DNA of 64,000 nt, from contig NZ_NOIN01000003.1 of NCBI RefSeq assembly GCF_014596565.1, positions 372,001 to 436,000 on the forward strand, read 5' to 3'. The stretch comes from Pseudomonas sp. PSB18. Its GTDB lineage: Bacteria; Pseudomonadota; Gammaproteobacteria; Pseudomonadales; Pseudomonadaceae. The translations under genes were made by a program, and so were the position numbers. The notes beneath the pieces were generated by a model. That model was not told the DNA's origin and did not search any database. It worked only from the letters and a program-made list of their open reading frames with translations. Positions 45,597 through 55,974 of this stretch are shown in pieces. Each line of letters opens with the position of its first letter. The first letter of the stretch is position 1.

Positions 45597-45687
45597 CTGT
45601 GGGAGCGAGCCTGCTCGCGATAGCGGTGGTTCAGCTTGCATGGATGTTGGATGTGCCGCCGCCATCGCGAGCAGGCTCGCTCCCACA
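45597..45687. repeat. REP inverted pair
   Basis: TGTGGGAGCGAGCCTGCTCG and its inverted copy, starting three bases after the stop of the unknown gene. Confidence 0.85.
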
Positions 45688-45717
45688 ATAGAAACAACAG
45701 TGCGGGAAGACGCCCAA

Positions 45718-45755
45718 GAAAAAGCCCCGCGCTTCTCTCGAAGACGGGGCTTTTT
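45718..45755. terminator. Terminator, copy 1 (duplicated around the toxin-antitoxin pair)
   Basis: GAAAAAGCCCCGCGCTTCTC then TCGAAGACGGGGCTTTTT: a GC stem with flanking A and T runs, usable in both directions. It ends the antitoxin gene on the minus strand. A second copy differing at one base is at 46517-46554. Confidence 0.85.
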
Positions 45756-45770
45756 CATGACACTGATTGA

Positions 45771-46085
45771 TCAGACAGCGCCGAGCCGCTCGACCATATC
45801 TGGAAACTTTTCGACCAGTTTGATCAACAAAGCGGCCTGGGCGTTGGGTTTGGATTTCTCCTGCTCCCAGTTTCTAAGCGTACCGGGGCTGGTCCTGATG
45901 CTCCTTGCAAAAACGGCCTGAGACATATGGAGCTTGTCCCGCAGAGCCACGATTTCTTGCGCCGACACCTCTGGAGCGGGCTTGTCTTCGGCCGATATCT
46001 GGCGGAGGGTGATCTTGCCTTCTCGATGAGAAGCCATCTCCTCAACGCCTTGCATCAACTCGGCAAATAGGTCGCGCTTTTTCAT
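45771..46085 (-). CDS. higA: HigA-type antitoxin (XRE)
   Basis: A 104-residue antitoxin with a C-terminal XRE-type HTH at about 40-95 (EIVALRDKLHMSQAVFARSI, RTSPGTLRNWEQEKSKPNAQ). It should neutralise the toxin encoded just before it and repress the pair. Its ATG overlaps the toxin stop as ATGA. The toxin-first order is typical of HigBA/NadS-type systems. Confidence 0.85.
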   Translation of the reverse strand: MKKRDLFAELMQGVEEMASHREGKITLRQISAEDKPAPEVSAQEIVALRDKLHMSQAVFARSIRTSPGTLRNWEQEKSKPNAQAALLIKLVEKFPDMVERLGAV

Positions 46086-46426
46086 AAGGTACCTCGTATT
46101 TTCAACTCCACTTCTATGGCGCGCTTGAGCGTCTTCTCCTGCTCGGAGGTCAGGTTCTCCAATTCATCTTTGTCATAAATCGCAAACATCCAGAATTGAC
46201 CATCATTCATAAGCCAATAGTGGATAACTCGCAACCCTCCTCGCTTCCCTTTGCCACGACGTCCATCCGACCAACGCAATTTACGAAAGCCACCTGTGCG
46301 GGGCATGAGGTCGCCCGCTTCTGGATGCTGCAACATATGAGATTGAAGCAAGCGATATTCATCGTCCGTCAGATAACGGCCTACCGTGGCGGTAAATGAA
46401 GAGGTTTCAAAAAATAAGGTTCGCAT
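46082..46426 (-). CDS. higB: HigB/RelE-type toxin
   Basis: A 114-residue RelE/ParE-superfamily toxin, predicted mRNA endonuclease: FFETSSFTATVGRYLTDDEY, LMPRTGGFRKLRWSDGRRGK, GKRGGLRVIHYWLMNDGQF, FAIYDKDELENLTSEQ. The GGLRVIHYW basic strand is typical of HigB2-like toxins. The ATG at 46426 is used; a TTG 18 bases earlier would run into the operator palindrome. Confidence 0.87.
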   Translation of the reverse strand: MRTLFFETSSFTATVGRYLTDDEYRLLQSHMLQHPEAGDLMPRTGGFRKLRWSDGRRGKGKRGGLRVIHYWLMNDGQFWMFAIYDKDELENLTSEQEKTLKRAIEVELKIRGTL

Positions 46427-46434
46427 GGGCAAAA

Positions 46435-46455
46435 CTATAGGCAATCTGCCTATAG
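46435..46455. promoter_or_regulatory. Palindromic operator of the toxin-antitoxin pair
   Basis: CTATAGGCA-ATC-TGCCTATAG is a perfect 9-bp inverted repeat with a 3-base spacer, eight bases before the toxin ATG. Its TATAG ends could overlap the -10 element. This is the expected place for antitoxin autorepression. Confidence 0.7.
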
Positions 46456-46516
46456 TTCAACATCCAACATTGTATTGCTCTAAATGACAGACCTTACCGT
46501 TCAGGTCAGTGCCCAT

Positions 46517-46554
46517 GAAAAAGCCCCGCGCTTCTCTCGAAGGCGGGGCTTTTT
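46517..46554. terminator. Terminator, copy 2 (end of cyo operon)
   Basis: GAAAAAGCCCCGCGCTTCTC then TCGAAGGCGGGGCTTTTT, identical to 45718-45755 but for one base (a G for an A in the descending arm). It ends the cyoABCDE operon, whose last stop is at 46571. Confidence 0.85.
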
Positions 46555-46570
46555 GTGGGGCGTCTGGCGC

Positions 46571-47458
46571 TTAAGGTGCGTAGGTCAGCAGCAGCTCACT
46601 TGGCACTTTGAAGTCCAGGGACATCATGACGCTCAGAGCGGTGATGGTGAAGATCGAGAACACGAACAGCTTGCGTGCCCAGACCGTGTCATCCACGGCC
46701 TTGTAGCCGGTCCAGGCCATATACAGCCAGTACATGCCCATGGCGGCGGCGACGGCGAGGTAGCTCATGCCGGCGTAGCCGCTGAAGGTCAGCATCAAGG
46801 TCGCCACCAGGAAGGCCAGGATGTAGAGCAGGATGTGCTTCTTGGCCACGCGGATACCGCGCTTGACCGGCAACACCGGAATCGAGGCGGCCAGGTAGTC
46901 GTTGAAGCGGAAGATCGCGATGGCATAGGAATGCGGCATCTGCCACAGGCTGAACATCACCAGCAGCGTCAGCGCAGCCATGTCGAAGCTGTTGCTGACC
47001 GCCACATAGCCGATCACCGGTGGCATCGCCCCCGACAGACTGCCCACCAGCGTGCCGTGAACCGACTTGCGCTTGAGGTACAGGCTGTAGAGGCCGACGT
47101 AGATGACAAAACCGATCACCGCGAACAGCGCCGCCAACGGGTTGGCCACCCGGTACAACAGCGCCACACCGGCCACGCCCAGCACCGTGGCGAACGCCAG
47201 GGCCAGTTGTACCGGGATCAGCCCCTGGACCAGCGCACGGTTTTTGGTGCGCTCCATCTTGATGTCGATGTCGCGGTCGATGCAGTTGTTGAACACGCAA
47301 CCGGACGCGACCACCAGGGACGTGCCGATCATCGCCGCCAGGAAGATGGCCAGATCGACATGCCCTTTCGAGGCCAGGAAGAACCCGCCTGCCACAGAAA
47401 GCACGTTACCGAAAATGATCCCCGGCTTGGTGATTTGGATAAAGTGCTTTAAGGACAT
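46571..47458 (-). CDS. cyoE: Protoheme IX farnesyltransferase CyoE
   Basis: A 295-residue inner-membrane UbiA-family prenyltransferase with about nine helices that converts heme B to heme O for the bo3 oxidase. The [18 protein letters not shown] motif is the prenyl-diphosphate/metal site. It is the last gene of the cyo operon. The ATG at 47458 follows AAAG...AAGGA-type spacing and begins at the conserved [14 protein letters not shown]. Confidence 0.95.
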   Translation of the reverse strand: MSLKHFIQITKPGIIFGNVLSVAGGFFLASKGHVDLAIFLAAMIGTSLVVASGCVFNNCIDRDIDIKMERTKNRALVQGLIPVQLALAFATVLGVAGVALLYRVANPLAALFAVIGFVIYVGLYSLYLKRKSVHGTLVGSLSGAMPPVIGYVAVSNSFDMAALTLLVMFSLWQMPHSYAIAIFRFNDYLAASIPVLPVKRGIRVAKKHILLYILAFLVATLMLTFSGYAGMSYLAVAAAMGMYWLYMAWTGYKAVDDTVWARKLFVFSIFTITALSVMMSLDFKVPSELLLTYAP

Positions 47459-47469
47459 CCGGACTTTCC

Positions 47470-47805
47470 TCAGTGCGCCATCATGTTGGTGTGGATGCTG
47501 AACATGATCCACAACGACAGGCCGACCAGCAGGACGATCACCAACGCCGCGAAGACAAACGCGATCACGTTGTTACGCTGGGCGGCGGAGCGGTCAAGGT
47601 GCAGGAAGTACACCAGGTGCACCAGGACCTGGACCACGGCGAAGATCAGGACGATCCACAGGGTCAGGCTCTTGGGCAGCGATGGGTACATCACCAGACC
47701 GAACGGGATGACGGTCAGGATCACCGACAGGATGAAGCCGATGGCATAGGACTTGACGCTGCCGTGGCTGGCGTCATGACCATCATGGGAATGTGCGTTA
47801 GCCAT
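47470..47805 (-). CDS. cyoD: Cytochrome bo3 ubiquinol oxidase subunit IV
   Basis: A 111-residue protein with three membrane helices and a His-rich leader ([12 protein letters not shown]). [20 protein letters not shown] and [15 protein letters not shown] are typical of CyoD, which stabilises the complex during copper loading. It directly precedes cyoE. Confidence 0.95.
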   Translation of the reverse strand: MANAHSHDGHDASHGSVKSYAIGFILSVILTVIPFGLVMYPSLPKSLTLWIVLIFAVVQVLVHLVYFLHLDRSAAQRNNVIAFVFAALVIVLLVGLSLWIMFSIHTNMMAH

Positions 47806-48432
47806 TTACAGGGTCCCCATCAGATAAACAACGGTGAATACGCAGATCCACACCACGTCCAGGAAGTGCCAGAACAGACTCAGGCAGCTCAAGCGGGTCT
47901 TGTTGGTGGCGGTCAGGCCATTTTTCTGGACCTGGTACATCATGATCGCCATCCAGATCAGGCCGCTGGTCACGTGCAGACCGTGGGTGCCGACCAGGGT
48001 GAAGAACCCGGACAGGAAGCCGCTGCGGTTAGGACCGAAGCCCTCGGAGATCAACATGTGGAACTCGTTGATCTCCATGCCGATGAAGCCGGCACCGAAC
48101 AGGAAGGTCATGGCCAGCCAGCCCAGGACCTGGGTTTTCTTGCCCTTGTACAGCGCCAGCATGGCGAAGCCGTAGGTGATCGAGCTGAACAGCAGCAGAG
48201 CGGTTTCGCCCAGTACGTACGGCAGCTCGAAGATGTCGTGGCCCGACGGGCCACCGGCGACGTTGTTTACCAGCACCGCGTAAGCCGCGAAGATCGACGC
48301 GAACAGAATGCAGTCGGTCATCAGGTAGAGCCAGAAACCGAATACGGTCATCTCGCCCGAATCGTGGTGATGGTCATCGTGCCCATGGTCATGACCATGG
48401 GCGTGTCCAACATTGGTCACTAAGTTCGACAT
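47806..48432 (-). CDS. cyoC: Cytochrome bo3 ubiquinol oxidase subunit III
   Basis: A 208-residue subunit with five membrane helices. It begins with a His-rich tail ([18 protein letters not shown]), then [20 protein letters not shown] and [14 protein letters not shown]. One base separates it from cyoD. Confidence 0.95.
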   Translation of the reverse strand: MSNLVTNVGHAHGHDHGHDDHHHDSGEMTVFGFWLYLMTDCILFASIFAAYAVLVNNVAGGPSGHDIFELPYVLGETALLLFSSITYGFAMLALYKGKKTQVLGWLAMTFLFGAGFIGMEINEFHMLISEGFGPNRSGFLSGFFTLVGTHGLHVTSGLIWMAIMMYQVQKNGLTATNKTRLSCLSLFWHFLDVVWICVFTVVYLMGTL

Positions 48433-48435
48433 GGT

Positions 48436-50466
48436 TTAAGCCTGTTCCAACGAGGTTTCAACACGGGTGGCGGTGGCCCGGACTTTCCCGGCCGCGACCA
48501 GACGTTTGTGCTGCTCGGCTTCGATGCGCTCGATGACATCCACCGGCACCATGTAGCCCTGATCGTCGCGGGCGGCATGGATGGCGAAATACACCACGGT
48601 GCCGACCAGGCTGGCGGCGGCGAGCCACCAGATGTGCCAGATCATCGCGAAACCGAATACGGTCAACAGGCCGCCCATGACCACACCGGTAGCGGTGTTG
48701 TTCGGCATGTGGATCGGCGCGTACTTGGACGGAGTCTGGTACGCAGTACCGTTTTCCTTGGCTTCGGTGAACGGGTCGATGGTGTCCGCTTTCGGCAGCA
48801 CGGCGAAGTTGTAGAACGGCGGTGGCGAAGAGGTCGACCACTCCAGGGTGTGGGCATCCCACGGGTCGCCGTGTTCGCACATGTTCTCTGGCTTGTTGCG
48901 GTCACGCACGCTGACGTACAGCTGGATCAGCTGGCAGGCGATACCGACGGCGATCAGCACCGCACCGAACATGGCGACGTACAGGTACGGCACCCACTCA
49001 GGGTTGGTGGTGGTGTTCAGGCGACGGGTCATGCCCATGAAGCCCAGTACATAGAGCGGCATGAACGCGACGAAGAAGCCGGTGATCCAGAACCAGAACG
49101 CGCCCTTGCCCCAGCCTTCGTGCAGCTTGAAGCCGAACGCTTTCGGGAAGTAGAAGGCAAAGCCGGCGATGTAGCCGAACACCGCGCCGCCGATGATCAC
49201 GTTATGGAAGTGCGCGATCACGAACAGGCTGTTGTGCAGGACAAAGTCGGCACCCGGGATGGCCAGCAGTACGCCGGTCATGCCGCCGATGGCGAAGGTC
49301 ACCATGAAGCCCAGGGTCCACAGCACATGGCTGGTGAAACGCAGGCGGCCCTGGTAGATGGTGAACAGCCAGTTGAACAGCTTCACCCCGGTCGGGATCG
49401 AAATCAGCATCGTCGCCAGGCCGAAGAAGGCGTTGACGCTGGCCCCCGAACCCATGGTGAAGAAGTGGTGCAGCCAGACCATGAAGCCCAGCACCGAGAT
49501 CGCGCCGGAAGCGTAGATCATCGAGTGGTGGCCGAACAGTTTCTTGCCGGAGAAGGTCGAGATGACTTCGGAGAAGATCCCGAACGCAGGCAGGATCAGG
49601 ATGTACACCTCGGGGTGACCCCAGGCCCAGAACAGGTTGACGTACATCATCGGATTTCCACCCAGTTCATTGGTGAAAATGTGGAAATCCATGTAACGGT
49701 CAAGCGTCAGCAGTGCCAGGGTAGCAGTCAGGATCGGGAACGAAGCGACGATCAGGACGTTGGCCCAGGTGCAGGTCCAGGTGAAGATCGGCATGTCCAT
49801 CAGCTTCATGCCCGGGGTACGCATTTTCAGCACGGTGGCCAGGAAGTTGACCCCCGTCAGCGTCGTACCCAACCCGGATAGCTGTAGCGCCCAGATGTAA
49901 TAATCCACACCCACGCCCGGACTGTATTGCAACCCCGACAACGGCGGATAGGCAACCCAACCGGTCTTGGCGAATTCACCAACACCCAGGGACAGGTTGA
50001 TCAGCACGACGCCGGACACCAGCAGCCAGAAGCTCAGGGAGTTCAGGAACGGGAAGGCAACGTCACGGGCGCCGATCTGCAGCGGTACTGCCAGGTTCAT
50101 CAGGCCGGTGAAGAATGGCATCGCCATGAAGATGATCATGATCACACCGTGGGCGGTGAAGATCTGGTCATAGTGTTCAGGCGGCAGGTAGCCAGGCGAA
50201 CCTTCGGTGGCCATGGCCAACTGGGTACGCATCATGATGGCGTCGGCAAAACCGCGCAGCAACATGACCATGGCGACAATGATGTACATCACGCCGATTT
50301 TCTTGTGGTCGACCGACGTCAGCCACTCGGTCCACAGGTAGGTCCACTTCTTGAAGTAGGTGATCCCGGCGAACAGCGCCAGACCACCGAGCGCGATGAT
50401 GGCGAGGGTCACCATGACAATCGGCTCGTGGAACGGGATCGCTTCCCAACTTAATTTACCAAACAT
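48436..50466 (-). CDS. cyoB: Cytochrome bo3 ubiquinol oxidase subunit I
   Basis: A 676-residue catalytic subunit of the heme-copper oxidase with about 15 membrane helices. It carries low-spin heme b, heme o and Cu[21 protein letters not shown], the [20 protein letters not shown] stretch with the His-Tyr pair, HHFFTMG and HFHNVIIGG. It reduces oxygen to water with ubiquinol while pumping protons. Confidence 0.97.
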   Translation of the reverse strand: MFGKLSWEAIPFHEPIVMVTLAIIALGGLALFAGITYFKKWTYLWTEWLTSVDHKKIGVMYIIVAMVMLLRGFADAIMMRTQLAMATEGSPGYLPPEHYDQIFTAHGVIMIIFMAMPFFTGLMNLAVPLQIGARDVAFPFLNSLSFWLLVSGVVLINLSLGVGEFAKTGWVAYPPLSGLQYSPGVGVDYYIWALQLSGLGTTLTGVNFLATVLKMRTPGMKLMDMPIFTWTCTWANVLIVASFPILTATLALLTLDRYMDFHIFTNELGGNPMMYVNLFWAWGHPEVYILILPAFGIFSEVISTFSGKKLFGHHSMIYASGAISVLGFMVWLHHFFTMGSGASVNAFFGLATMLISIPTGVKLFNWLFTIYQGRLRFTSHVLWTLGFMVTFAIGGMTGVLLAIPGADFVLHNSLFVIAHFHNVIIGGAVFGYIAGFAFYFPKAFGFKLHEGWGKGAFWFWITGFFVAFMPLYVLGFMGMTRRLNTTTNPEWVPYLYVAMFGAVLIAVGIACQLIQLYVSVRDRNKPENMCEHGDPWDAHTLEWSTSSPPPFYNFAVLPKADTIDPFTEAKENGTAYQTPSKYAPIHMPNNTATGVVMGGLLTVFGFAMIWHIWWLAAASLVGTVVYFAIHAARDDQGYMVPVDVIERIEAEQHKRLVAAGKVRATATRVETSLEQA

Positions 50467-50469
50467 CGT

Positions 50470-51417
50470 TTACTCCTCTGCCCCGGCAGCTGAATGCGAA
50501 CTCATGTCCATCCCTTCCATGTTGTGCGCCACTTCCTGCTCTTTCTTCTCGTGGTGCATCGGCTTGCCCGGATTCATCCCTTCATACTTGTCGATGATGG
50601 TCTGGAACAGGTTCGGCGTGACCGCGGAGTAGAGTTCGACTGGGTTGTTCTGGCTCGGTTTGGAAAGGGCTTCGTATTCAGCTTTTTCAAGCTGTTTAGG
50701 TGCCTTCTTCACATCGTTGACCCAGGCGTCGAAGTCTTCCTGAGTGGTGGCGATTGCTTTGAACTTCATGCCGGTGAAACCCGCGCCGCTGTAGTTGGCG
50801 GAGATACCTTCGAGTTCGGCGTTCTGGTTGGCGATCAGGTGCAACTTGGTCTGCATGCCCGCCATCGCGTAGATCTGGCCGCCCAGGCCCGGGATGAAGA
50901 ACGAGTTCATCACGGTGTCGGAGGTAACCTTGAAGTTGATCGGGGTGTGAGCAGGGAACACGATCTTGTTGACGGTGGCGATGCCCTGTTCCGGGTAGAT
51001 GAACAGCCACTTCCAGTCCATCGAGACCACTTCAATGGTGATCGGCTTGACGTCGGATTCCAGCGGACGGTACGGGTCCAGGGCGTGGGTCGACTTGTAG
51101 GTGACATAACCCAGGGCAATGATGATCAGCACCGGGATCGTCCACACGGCCGCTTCGATCTTGGTGGAGTGCGACCACTTCGGCGTGTACACGGCCTTGG
51201 TGTTGGATGCGCGGTATTTCCAGGCGAACAGGAACGTCATGACGATAACCGGCACAACGACCAGCAACATCAGCAGCGTGGCGGTGATGATCAGGTTTCG
51301 TTCGTCCAGGCCGACCTGGCCCTTGGGATCGAGCAAGGTCATGTTGCAGCCTCCCAGCAGCAACGTGCCGAGCAGCGGCAACAAGCCTAGTAATCGGGGG
51401 TACCTGTTTTTACTCAT
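50470..51417 (-). CDS. cyoA: Cytochrome bo3 ubiquinol oxidase subunit II
   Basis: A 315-residue lipoprotein subunit. The lipobox LLLGGC gives Cys24, followed by two membrane helices and a periplasmic cupredoxin-like domain ([33 protein letters not shown]). It lacks the CuA ligands, which marks a quinol rather than a cytochrome c oxidase. It is the first gene of cyoABCDE. A longer in-frame extension to 51681 is rejected because the lipoprotein signal begins at 51417. Confidence 0.95.
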   Translation of the reverse strand: MSKNRYPRLLGLLPLLGTLLLGGCNMTLLDPKGQVGLDERNLIITATLLMLLVVVPVIVMTFLFAWKYRASNTKAVYTPKWSHSTKIEAAVWTIPVLIIIALGYVTYKSTHALDPYRPLESDVKPITIEVVSMDWKWLFIYPEQGIATVNKIVFPAHTPINFKVTSDTVMNSFFIPGLGGQIYAMAGMQTKLHLIANQNAELEGISANYSGAGFTGMKFKAIATTQEDFDAWVNDVKKAPKQLEKAEYEALSKPSQNNPVELYSAVTPNLFQTIIDKYEGMNPGKPMHHEKKEQEVAHNMEGMDMSSHSAAGAEE

Positions 51418-52160
51418 CTCACGACCTCTAAAGCAGCTTGCGCAATGCAGTTGGGTTTTGATCGCCAACACTTCACCCTGCCAAGGGTTGGCATTTTCTT
51501 GGATCTGAATAAGGGCTGCCCGTCGAGCGTCAGACGCTGTTCGACATATCCTGGGCCAGCAGTGAGTTCTTATTCGAATTCGTCGGTAAAAGGCCTTGTT
51601 ACAGCCCAATTCCATTTGGTGCAGGTAGTAGGAAGGCACCGACACCTGGGGTCGCATGGGGCGCTGGCGCCCTTCGACCACCTCTCGTGCTCAAGCCTGA
51701 GCCGGGTCGGATATTCGGTGCGGGCGATTGTAGTGAGCTGAAGCGCCGGAGACCATGTCTCATCCCGAAATAATTTTTATCCAAACCGGCAACAATCTCT
51801 TCCCGATACCGCAACGGTCCGGCATGTTATCGAAATTGATTCTCAACAAGAACCCCAAAAAAGGTAGGTCTACTACGCCCGATTCAGACAGCATGAACGG
51901 AACGGGTTGAGGTATTTTGCCTGGCAAGCGCCCGTTTTTCGGGGGGCTCGCCGAGTGGCGTTGCGCTGTTAGAAATGCCTGCTGCCGACTTCACAAAGGT
52001 GGAGGGCATCGCAGGTCCGACCGGTTTTTTGTTACAGGACGAGGCGCATATCCCTACTGCGAACGCCCCTGTAACCTGGGGATATGTGACAACGTGTCGC
52101 ACAGTGTCGCAGGTCATTCTTGTCCCGGATCAAGGCCGATCCCTCCCATCACTGAAATGC
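51418..52160. other. Intergenic region upstream of cyoA
   Basis: About 740 bases with no supported gene. It should contain the cyo promoter on the minus strand. A GCCAAC-N17-GTTGGC inverted repeat at 51464-51492 may be a leader structure. The half toward dsbB is A/T-richer around 51770-51870. Confidence 0.5.
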
Positions 52161-52199
52161 AAAACACCCCGGTTCTCCAACAGGAAAACCGGGGCGTTT
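52161..52199. terminator. Terminator after dsbB
   Basis: Stem CCCCGGTT / AACCGGGG with flanking A run on the left and T run on the right. It lies 12 bases after the dsbB stop (minus strand). Confidence 0.8.
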
Positions 52200-52210
52200 C
52201 AGCAAGTGTT

Positions 52211-52720
52211 TCAGCGAAGGGTCTTGCGGTTACGCGACACCAGCAAGGGCACCAGCACCACGATCAGTACGAAGGCCAACAGCGCCCATTGTGCCAGGGA
52301 CAGGCCCAGGATCGGCGGGTATGGGGTGGAGCAGAACCCATCGACTTGGAACCCCAGCGGGAAGATCTTCGCCAGCGGCAGATCGTCGACAATCGGTTGC
52401 AGCACATCGATACCGCAACTGACAGCCGGGAAGAACTGGGTATACACGTGATGCCCCGCCACTCCCGCACCGGCCAGGGCGCAGAGCACCACAATCCCCT
52501 CGAGAATCGTCAGGCTGCGACGGGTGCGCATGGCCGCGCCGATGAACGCGAAGATCGCGATCAGCAACAGCGCATAACGCTGCAGGATGCACAGCGGGCA
52601 CGGTGCTTCCCCCAAGGCCACCTGCATGTACAGCGCACCACCGATCAGCGCCAGGCAGATCAGCCCCAGCAGCACCAGATAGCGACGCTCGCGGCCCAAC
52701 CGCATCATTTCCTCACTCAT
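52211..52720 (-). CDS. dsbB: Disulfide bond formation protein DsbB
   Basis: A 169-residue inner-membrane protein with four helices that re-oxidises DsbA and passes electrons to quinone. The first cysteine pair is PCPLC (Cys41, Cys44) and the second is Cys102 (VSCGID) and Cys130 (GFCSTPYP). The ATG at 52720 is used; the longer start adds an unrelated leader. Confidence 0.94.
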   Translation of the reverse strand: MSEEMMRLGRERRYLVLLGLICLALIGGALYMQVALGEAPCPLCILQRYALLLIAIFAFIGAAMRTRRSLTILEGIVVLCALAGAGVAGHHVYTQFFPAVSCGIDVLQPIVDDLPLAKIFPLGFQVDGFCSTPYPPILGLSLAQWALLAFVLIVVLVPLLVSRNRKTLR

Positions 52721-52929
52721 TGCCTTTTCCTTTGAATGCATGGATCGACGCACAGCCTTGCGACACTCGGCGCGCTGTCGGATGGCCGAAGTCTACACGT
52801 TGGCCATGACAGTGAACGAGCGGCTTGCGCCAACTTTGAGGGGGAATAGACAGAAGAAAAGTTAAGCGCCGATTAACTTCGCGCGAGCGAAGGCTTCAGT
52901 TGGAGGTTGTGTGAGGCATGCCGGCCCCT

Positions 52930-53020
52930 TCGCGAGCAGGCTCGCTCCCACAGGGCCCGATGGTGCATGCAAATGCTGCGTACACCCCGAATCCAATGTG
53001 GGAGCGAGCCTGCTCGCGAT
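52930..53020. repeat. REP inverted pair
   Basis: TCGCGAGCAGGCTCGCTCCC and its inverted copy TGTGGGAGCGAGCCTGCTCG, between dsbB and hmp. Confidence 0.85.
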
Positions 53021-53053
53021 AGCGGTGGGTCAGCTTGCATCAATGCTGAATAT

Positions 53054-54235
53054 TTACTCCAGCGCCGCAGCCGGCCCGAAGAACTCGTAGCGGCTCTGCC
53101 CATCCGGCACGCCCAGGGCCTTGAGATGACGCTTCACGGCCGCCATGAAGCCCTTCGGCCCCAGGAAGTAGGCATCCAGGTCACGCTGTTCCGGCAGCCA
53201 CTGGGCCAGTTGTTCCTGGTTCAACAAGCCGATCCGGTCGGCCGCCTCGCTCAAGCCGTCGTCTTCGTCATAGCAATAGAAACGCTTGAGTTGCGGATGC
53301 CGCTTGGCCAGGTCGTCGATCCACTCACGGAAGGCGTGGGCGCGACCATTACGGGCGCAGTGAATGAAATGTATCGGCCGTTCGGTTTGCAACGCCGCCT
53401 GCAGCATTGCCAGGGTCGGGGTGATGCCGACGCCACCGCTGATCAGCACCAGTGGCTTGTCGCTGGCAGTCAGGTAGAAATCCCCGGACGGCGGGAACAA
53501 CTGGAGGCTGCTGCCAATCTGCAAATCATGATGCAGGTAGTTCGATACCCGTCCACCCGGCTCGCGCTTGACGCTGATCCGGTACTGGCCGTTGTCCGCC
53601 AGTGCCGACAGCGAGTAGTTGCGACGCACTTCCTCACCCTCCAGGAACAGTTTCATGCCGATGTATTGACCCGGCTCGGCCAGCAGAATCGGCCCCTTGT
53701 CCGCTGGTTCGAAGTAGAACGAAGTGATCTCCGAGCTTTCCTGGACCTTGGCCACCAGGATGAACTCCCGCTCGCCTCGCCAGCCACCCGGGGCGGCGGC
53801 TTTCTGGTCATACATGCCTGCTTCGGCGCCGATCAGGATATCGGCCAGCTGGTTATAGGCAGCGCCCCAGGCGGAGATCACTTCAGGCGTGGCGATCTCG
53901 TTGCCCAGCACTTCGGCAATCGCCCGCAACAAACAGGAACCGACAATCGGATAATGCTGTGGCTCGATCTGCAAGGCGACGTGCTTGTTGACGATTTTCG
54001 CCACCAGGTCACCCAGTTGGTCGAGCTGGTCGATGTGCCGTGCATACATCAACACGCCGTTGGCCAGGGCCCGAGGCTGATCGCCGCTGGCTTGGTGGGC
54101 CTGGTTGAACAGCGGTCGAACCTGGGGGTATTCGGAGAGCATCATGCGGTAGAAGTGCGTGATGAGCGCTTCACCACCGCTTTCAAGCAATGGAACGGTG
54201 GAGCGAATAATGGCGCGTTCTTCCCGGGTGAGCAT
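53054..54235 (-). CDS. hmp: Flavohemoglobin (nitric oxide dioxygenase)
   Basis: A 393-residue cytosolic enzyme that turns NO and oxygen into nitrate using NADH. The globin domain (about 1-140) has heme ligand His85 in IVNKHVALQ and Tyr29. The FAD domain (about 150-255) contains RRNYSLS, and the NAD domain (about 265-390) contains LVLISGGVGITPTLAMLQAA. It is divergent from norR and is the expected NorR target. Confidence 0.96.
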   Translation of the reverse strand: MLTREERAIIRSTVPLLESGGEALITHFYRMMLSEYPQVRPLFNQAHQASGDQPRALANGVLMYARHIDQLDQLGDLVAKIVNKHVALQIEPQHYPIVGSCLLRAIAEVLGNEIATPEVISAWGAAYNQLADILIGAEAGMYDQKAAAPGGWRGEREFILVAKVQESSEITSFYFEPADKGPILLAEPGQYIGMKLFLEGEEVRRNYSLSALADNGQYRISVKREPGGRVSNYLHHDLQIGSSLQLFPPSGDFYLTASDKPLVLISGGVGITPTLAMLQAALQTERPIHFIHCARNGRAHAFREWIDDLAKRHPQLKRFYCYDEDDGLSEAADRIGLLNQEQLAQWLPEQRDLDAYFLGPKGFMAAVKRHLKALGVPDGQSRYEFFGPAAALE

Positions 54236-54278
54236 AAGGTGACTCCTCGCGTGTTACGGAAACGGATACTCATGCTTA

Positions 54279-54293
54279 TCAGTTTTCGTGCCA
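54279..54293 (-). promoter_or_regulatory. Sigma-54-like promoter of hmp
   Basis: Read leftward, TGGCACG then AAAACTGAT. The TGGCAC is a perfect -24 element; the -12 box (CTGAT for TTGCA) is imperfect. It lies about 45 bases before the hmp start, as expected for a NorR-activated gene. Confidence 0.55.
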
Positions 54294-54319
54294 CAAATAT
54301 TTCTCTTTATTTTCAGCAA

Positions 54320-54371
54320 GTTAAAAATAAAGTAGTCATTAAGACACGAGCAAGAATATAGTCTTTTCGAC
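54320..54371. promoter_or_regulatory. NorR-type binding sites upstream of hmp and norR
   Basis: GTCTTTTCGAC at 54361-54371 and GTCATTAAGAC at 54335-54345 fit the GT-N7-AC NorR consensus. GTTAAAAATAA at 54320-54330 is one base short of it. Three such sites upstream of a sigma-54 promoter is the arrangement known for NorR enhancers. Confidence 0.6.
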
Positions 54372-54385
54372 TACACGGAGTCATT

Positions 54386-55942
54386 ATGACCGCAACCTCC
54401 CTGCTGACTTCCCTGCTCCCACTGGTAGCGGACTTGTCCCGCGAACTGCCTGAAGGCGAGCGCTATCGCCGCTTGCTCGGTGCCCTGCGCGCCTTGCTGC
54501 CCTGCGACGCGGCGGCGTTGTTGCGGCTGGACGGGGACTGCCTGGTGCCGCTGGCGGTGGACGGCTTGAGCACCGACACCTTGGGTCGGCGTTTCCGGGT
54601 CAGTGAACACCCGCGCTTCGAAGCGCTGCTGGCCAACCCGCACCCCACCCGTTTCGCCACCGACAGCGACCTGCCCGATCCCTACGACGGGTTGGTCGAA
54701 GGCCTCGACGAGCATCTGGAAGTTCACGATTGCATGGGCTGTCCGCTGTTCGTCGACGAACGCCCATGGGGCCTGCTGACCCTTGATTCCCTGGATCCGG
54801 AGCGCTTCGAACCCATCGACCTTGGTGCGCTGCAGGCCTTCGCCAGCCTCGCCGCCGCCACGGTCAGCGCCGCCGAACGCATCGAACGCCTGGCGTTGAA
54901 AGCCGAAGACGAACACCGCCGTGCCGAGGTCTATCGCCAGGCCAGCGGCCAGCAACCCCGCGACATGGTCGGCCAGAGCAAGGTCCATAAACGCCTGGTG
55001 GAAGAGATCAATCTGGTGGGCGGCAGCGACCTGACCGTGTTGATCACCGGTGAAACCGGCGTCGGCAAGGAGCTGGTCGCGCAAGCCATTCATGCGGCCT
55101 CCAAGCGCGCCGAGCAGCCGCTGATCAGCCTCAATTGCGCCGCCCTGCCGGACACACTGGTGGAAAGCGAACTCTTCGGCCACGTACGCGGCGCGTTCAC
55201 CGGGGCGACGAGCGACCGACGCGGCAAGTTCGAGCTGGCCGATGGTGGCACGTTGTTCCTCGACGAAGTCGGTGAGTTGTCCCTGACCGTCCAGGCCAAA
55301 CTGCTGCGCGTGCTGCAGAGCGGCCAGTTGCAGCGCCTGGGCTCGGACAAGGAACACCGGGTCGACGTGCGCCTGATCGCCGCCACCAATCGCGACCTGG
55401 CCGAAGAGGTGCGCAATGGCCGCTATCGGGCCGACTTCTATCACCGCTTGAGCGTGTATCCCTTGCAGGTACCGGCGCTGCGGGATCGCGGCCGCGATGT
55501 ACTGCTGCTCAGCGGTTTTTTCCTGGAGCAGAACCGCTCGCGCATGGGCCTTAACAGCCTGCGCCTGAGCAGCGACGCCCAAGCCGCACTGCTGGCCTAC
55601 GACTGGCCGGGTAACGTGCGCGAACTGGAACACCTGATTGGCCGTAGCGCCCTGAAAGCGCTGGGCAGATGCCCGGTGCGCCCGAAGATCCTCAGCCTGG
55701 GTGCCCAGGACCTGGACTTGCCCCAGGCCTCCGAGCCAACGTCCGAGCCTTCAGCGACACACCCTTCGCTGGCGATCACCCCCGTGACGGGAGACCTGCG
55801 CGAAGCCATGGATGATTTCCAGCGCCGGCTGATCAGCGCCAGCCTGGAACGCCATCAGCACAACTGGGCCAGCGCCGCCCGGGAACTGGGGCTGGATCGG
55901 GCGAACCTGGGACGGATGGCGCGGCGGTTGGGGCTCAAATAA
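54386..55942 (+). CDS. norR: NO-responsive sigma-54 activator NorR
   Basis: A 518-residue enhancer-binding protein. The N-terminal GAF domain (about 20-170) binds NO through a non-heme iron. The AAA domain (about 190-430) has Walker A GETGVGKE, the sigma-54-contacting GAFTGA loop and FLDEVGE. The Fis-type HTH is at the end ([20 protein letters not shown]). It should activate hmp across the shared control region. Confidence 0.95.
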   Translation: MTATSLLTSLLPLVADLSRELPEGERYRRLLGALRALLPCDAAALLRLDGDCLVPLAVDGLSTDTLGRRFRVSEHPRFEALLANPHPTRFATDSDLPDPYDGLVEGLDEHLEVHDCMGCPLFVDERPWGLLTLDSLDPERFEPIDLGALQAFASLAAATVSAAERIERLALKAEDEHRRAEVYRQASGQQPRDMVGQSKVHKRLVEEINLVGGSDLTVLITGETGVGKELVAQAIHAASKRAEQPLISLNCAALPDTLVESELFGHVRGAFTGATSDRRGKFELADGGTLFLDEVGELSLTVQAKLLRVLQSGQLQRLGSDKEHRVDVRLIAATNRDLAEEVRNGRYRADFYHRLSVYPLQVPALRDRGRDVLLLSGFFLEQNRSRMGLNSLRLSSDAQAALLAYDWPGNVRELEHLIGRSALKALGRCPVRPKILSLGAQDLDLPQASEPTSEPSATHPSLAITPVTGDLREAMDDFQRRLISASLERHQHNWASAARELGLDRANLGRMARRLGLK

Positions 55943-55974
55943 TCTTCCAGACGCTTTTGTGGAACGAGAGCTTT

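Noticed and set aside
51464..51492. GCCAAC-N17-GTTGGC inverted repeat before cyoA as an operator or riboswitch
   Set aside because: The arms are short and the spacer long; no match to a known cyo control site.
51830..51860. Possible Fur or ANR box near ATTGATTCTCAACAA
   Set aside because: Only a partial match to either consensus; too weak to list.
51884..52117. A 77-codon open frame in the cyoA-dsbB gap
   Set aside because: No ribosome site, no recognisable product; composition like the surrounding non-coding DNA.
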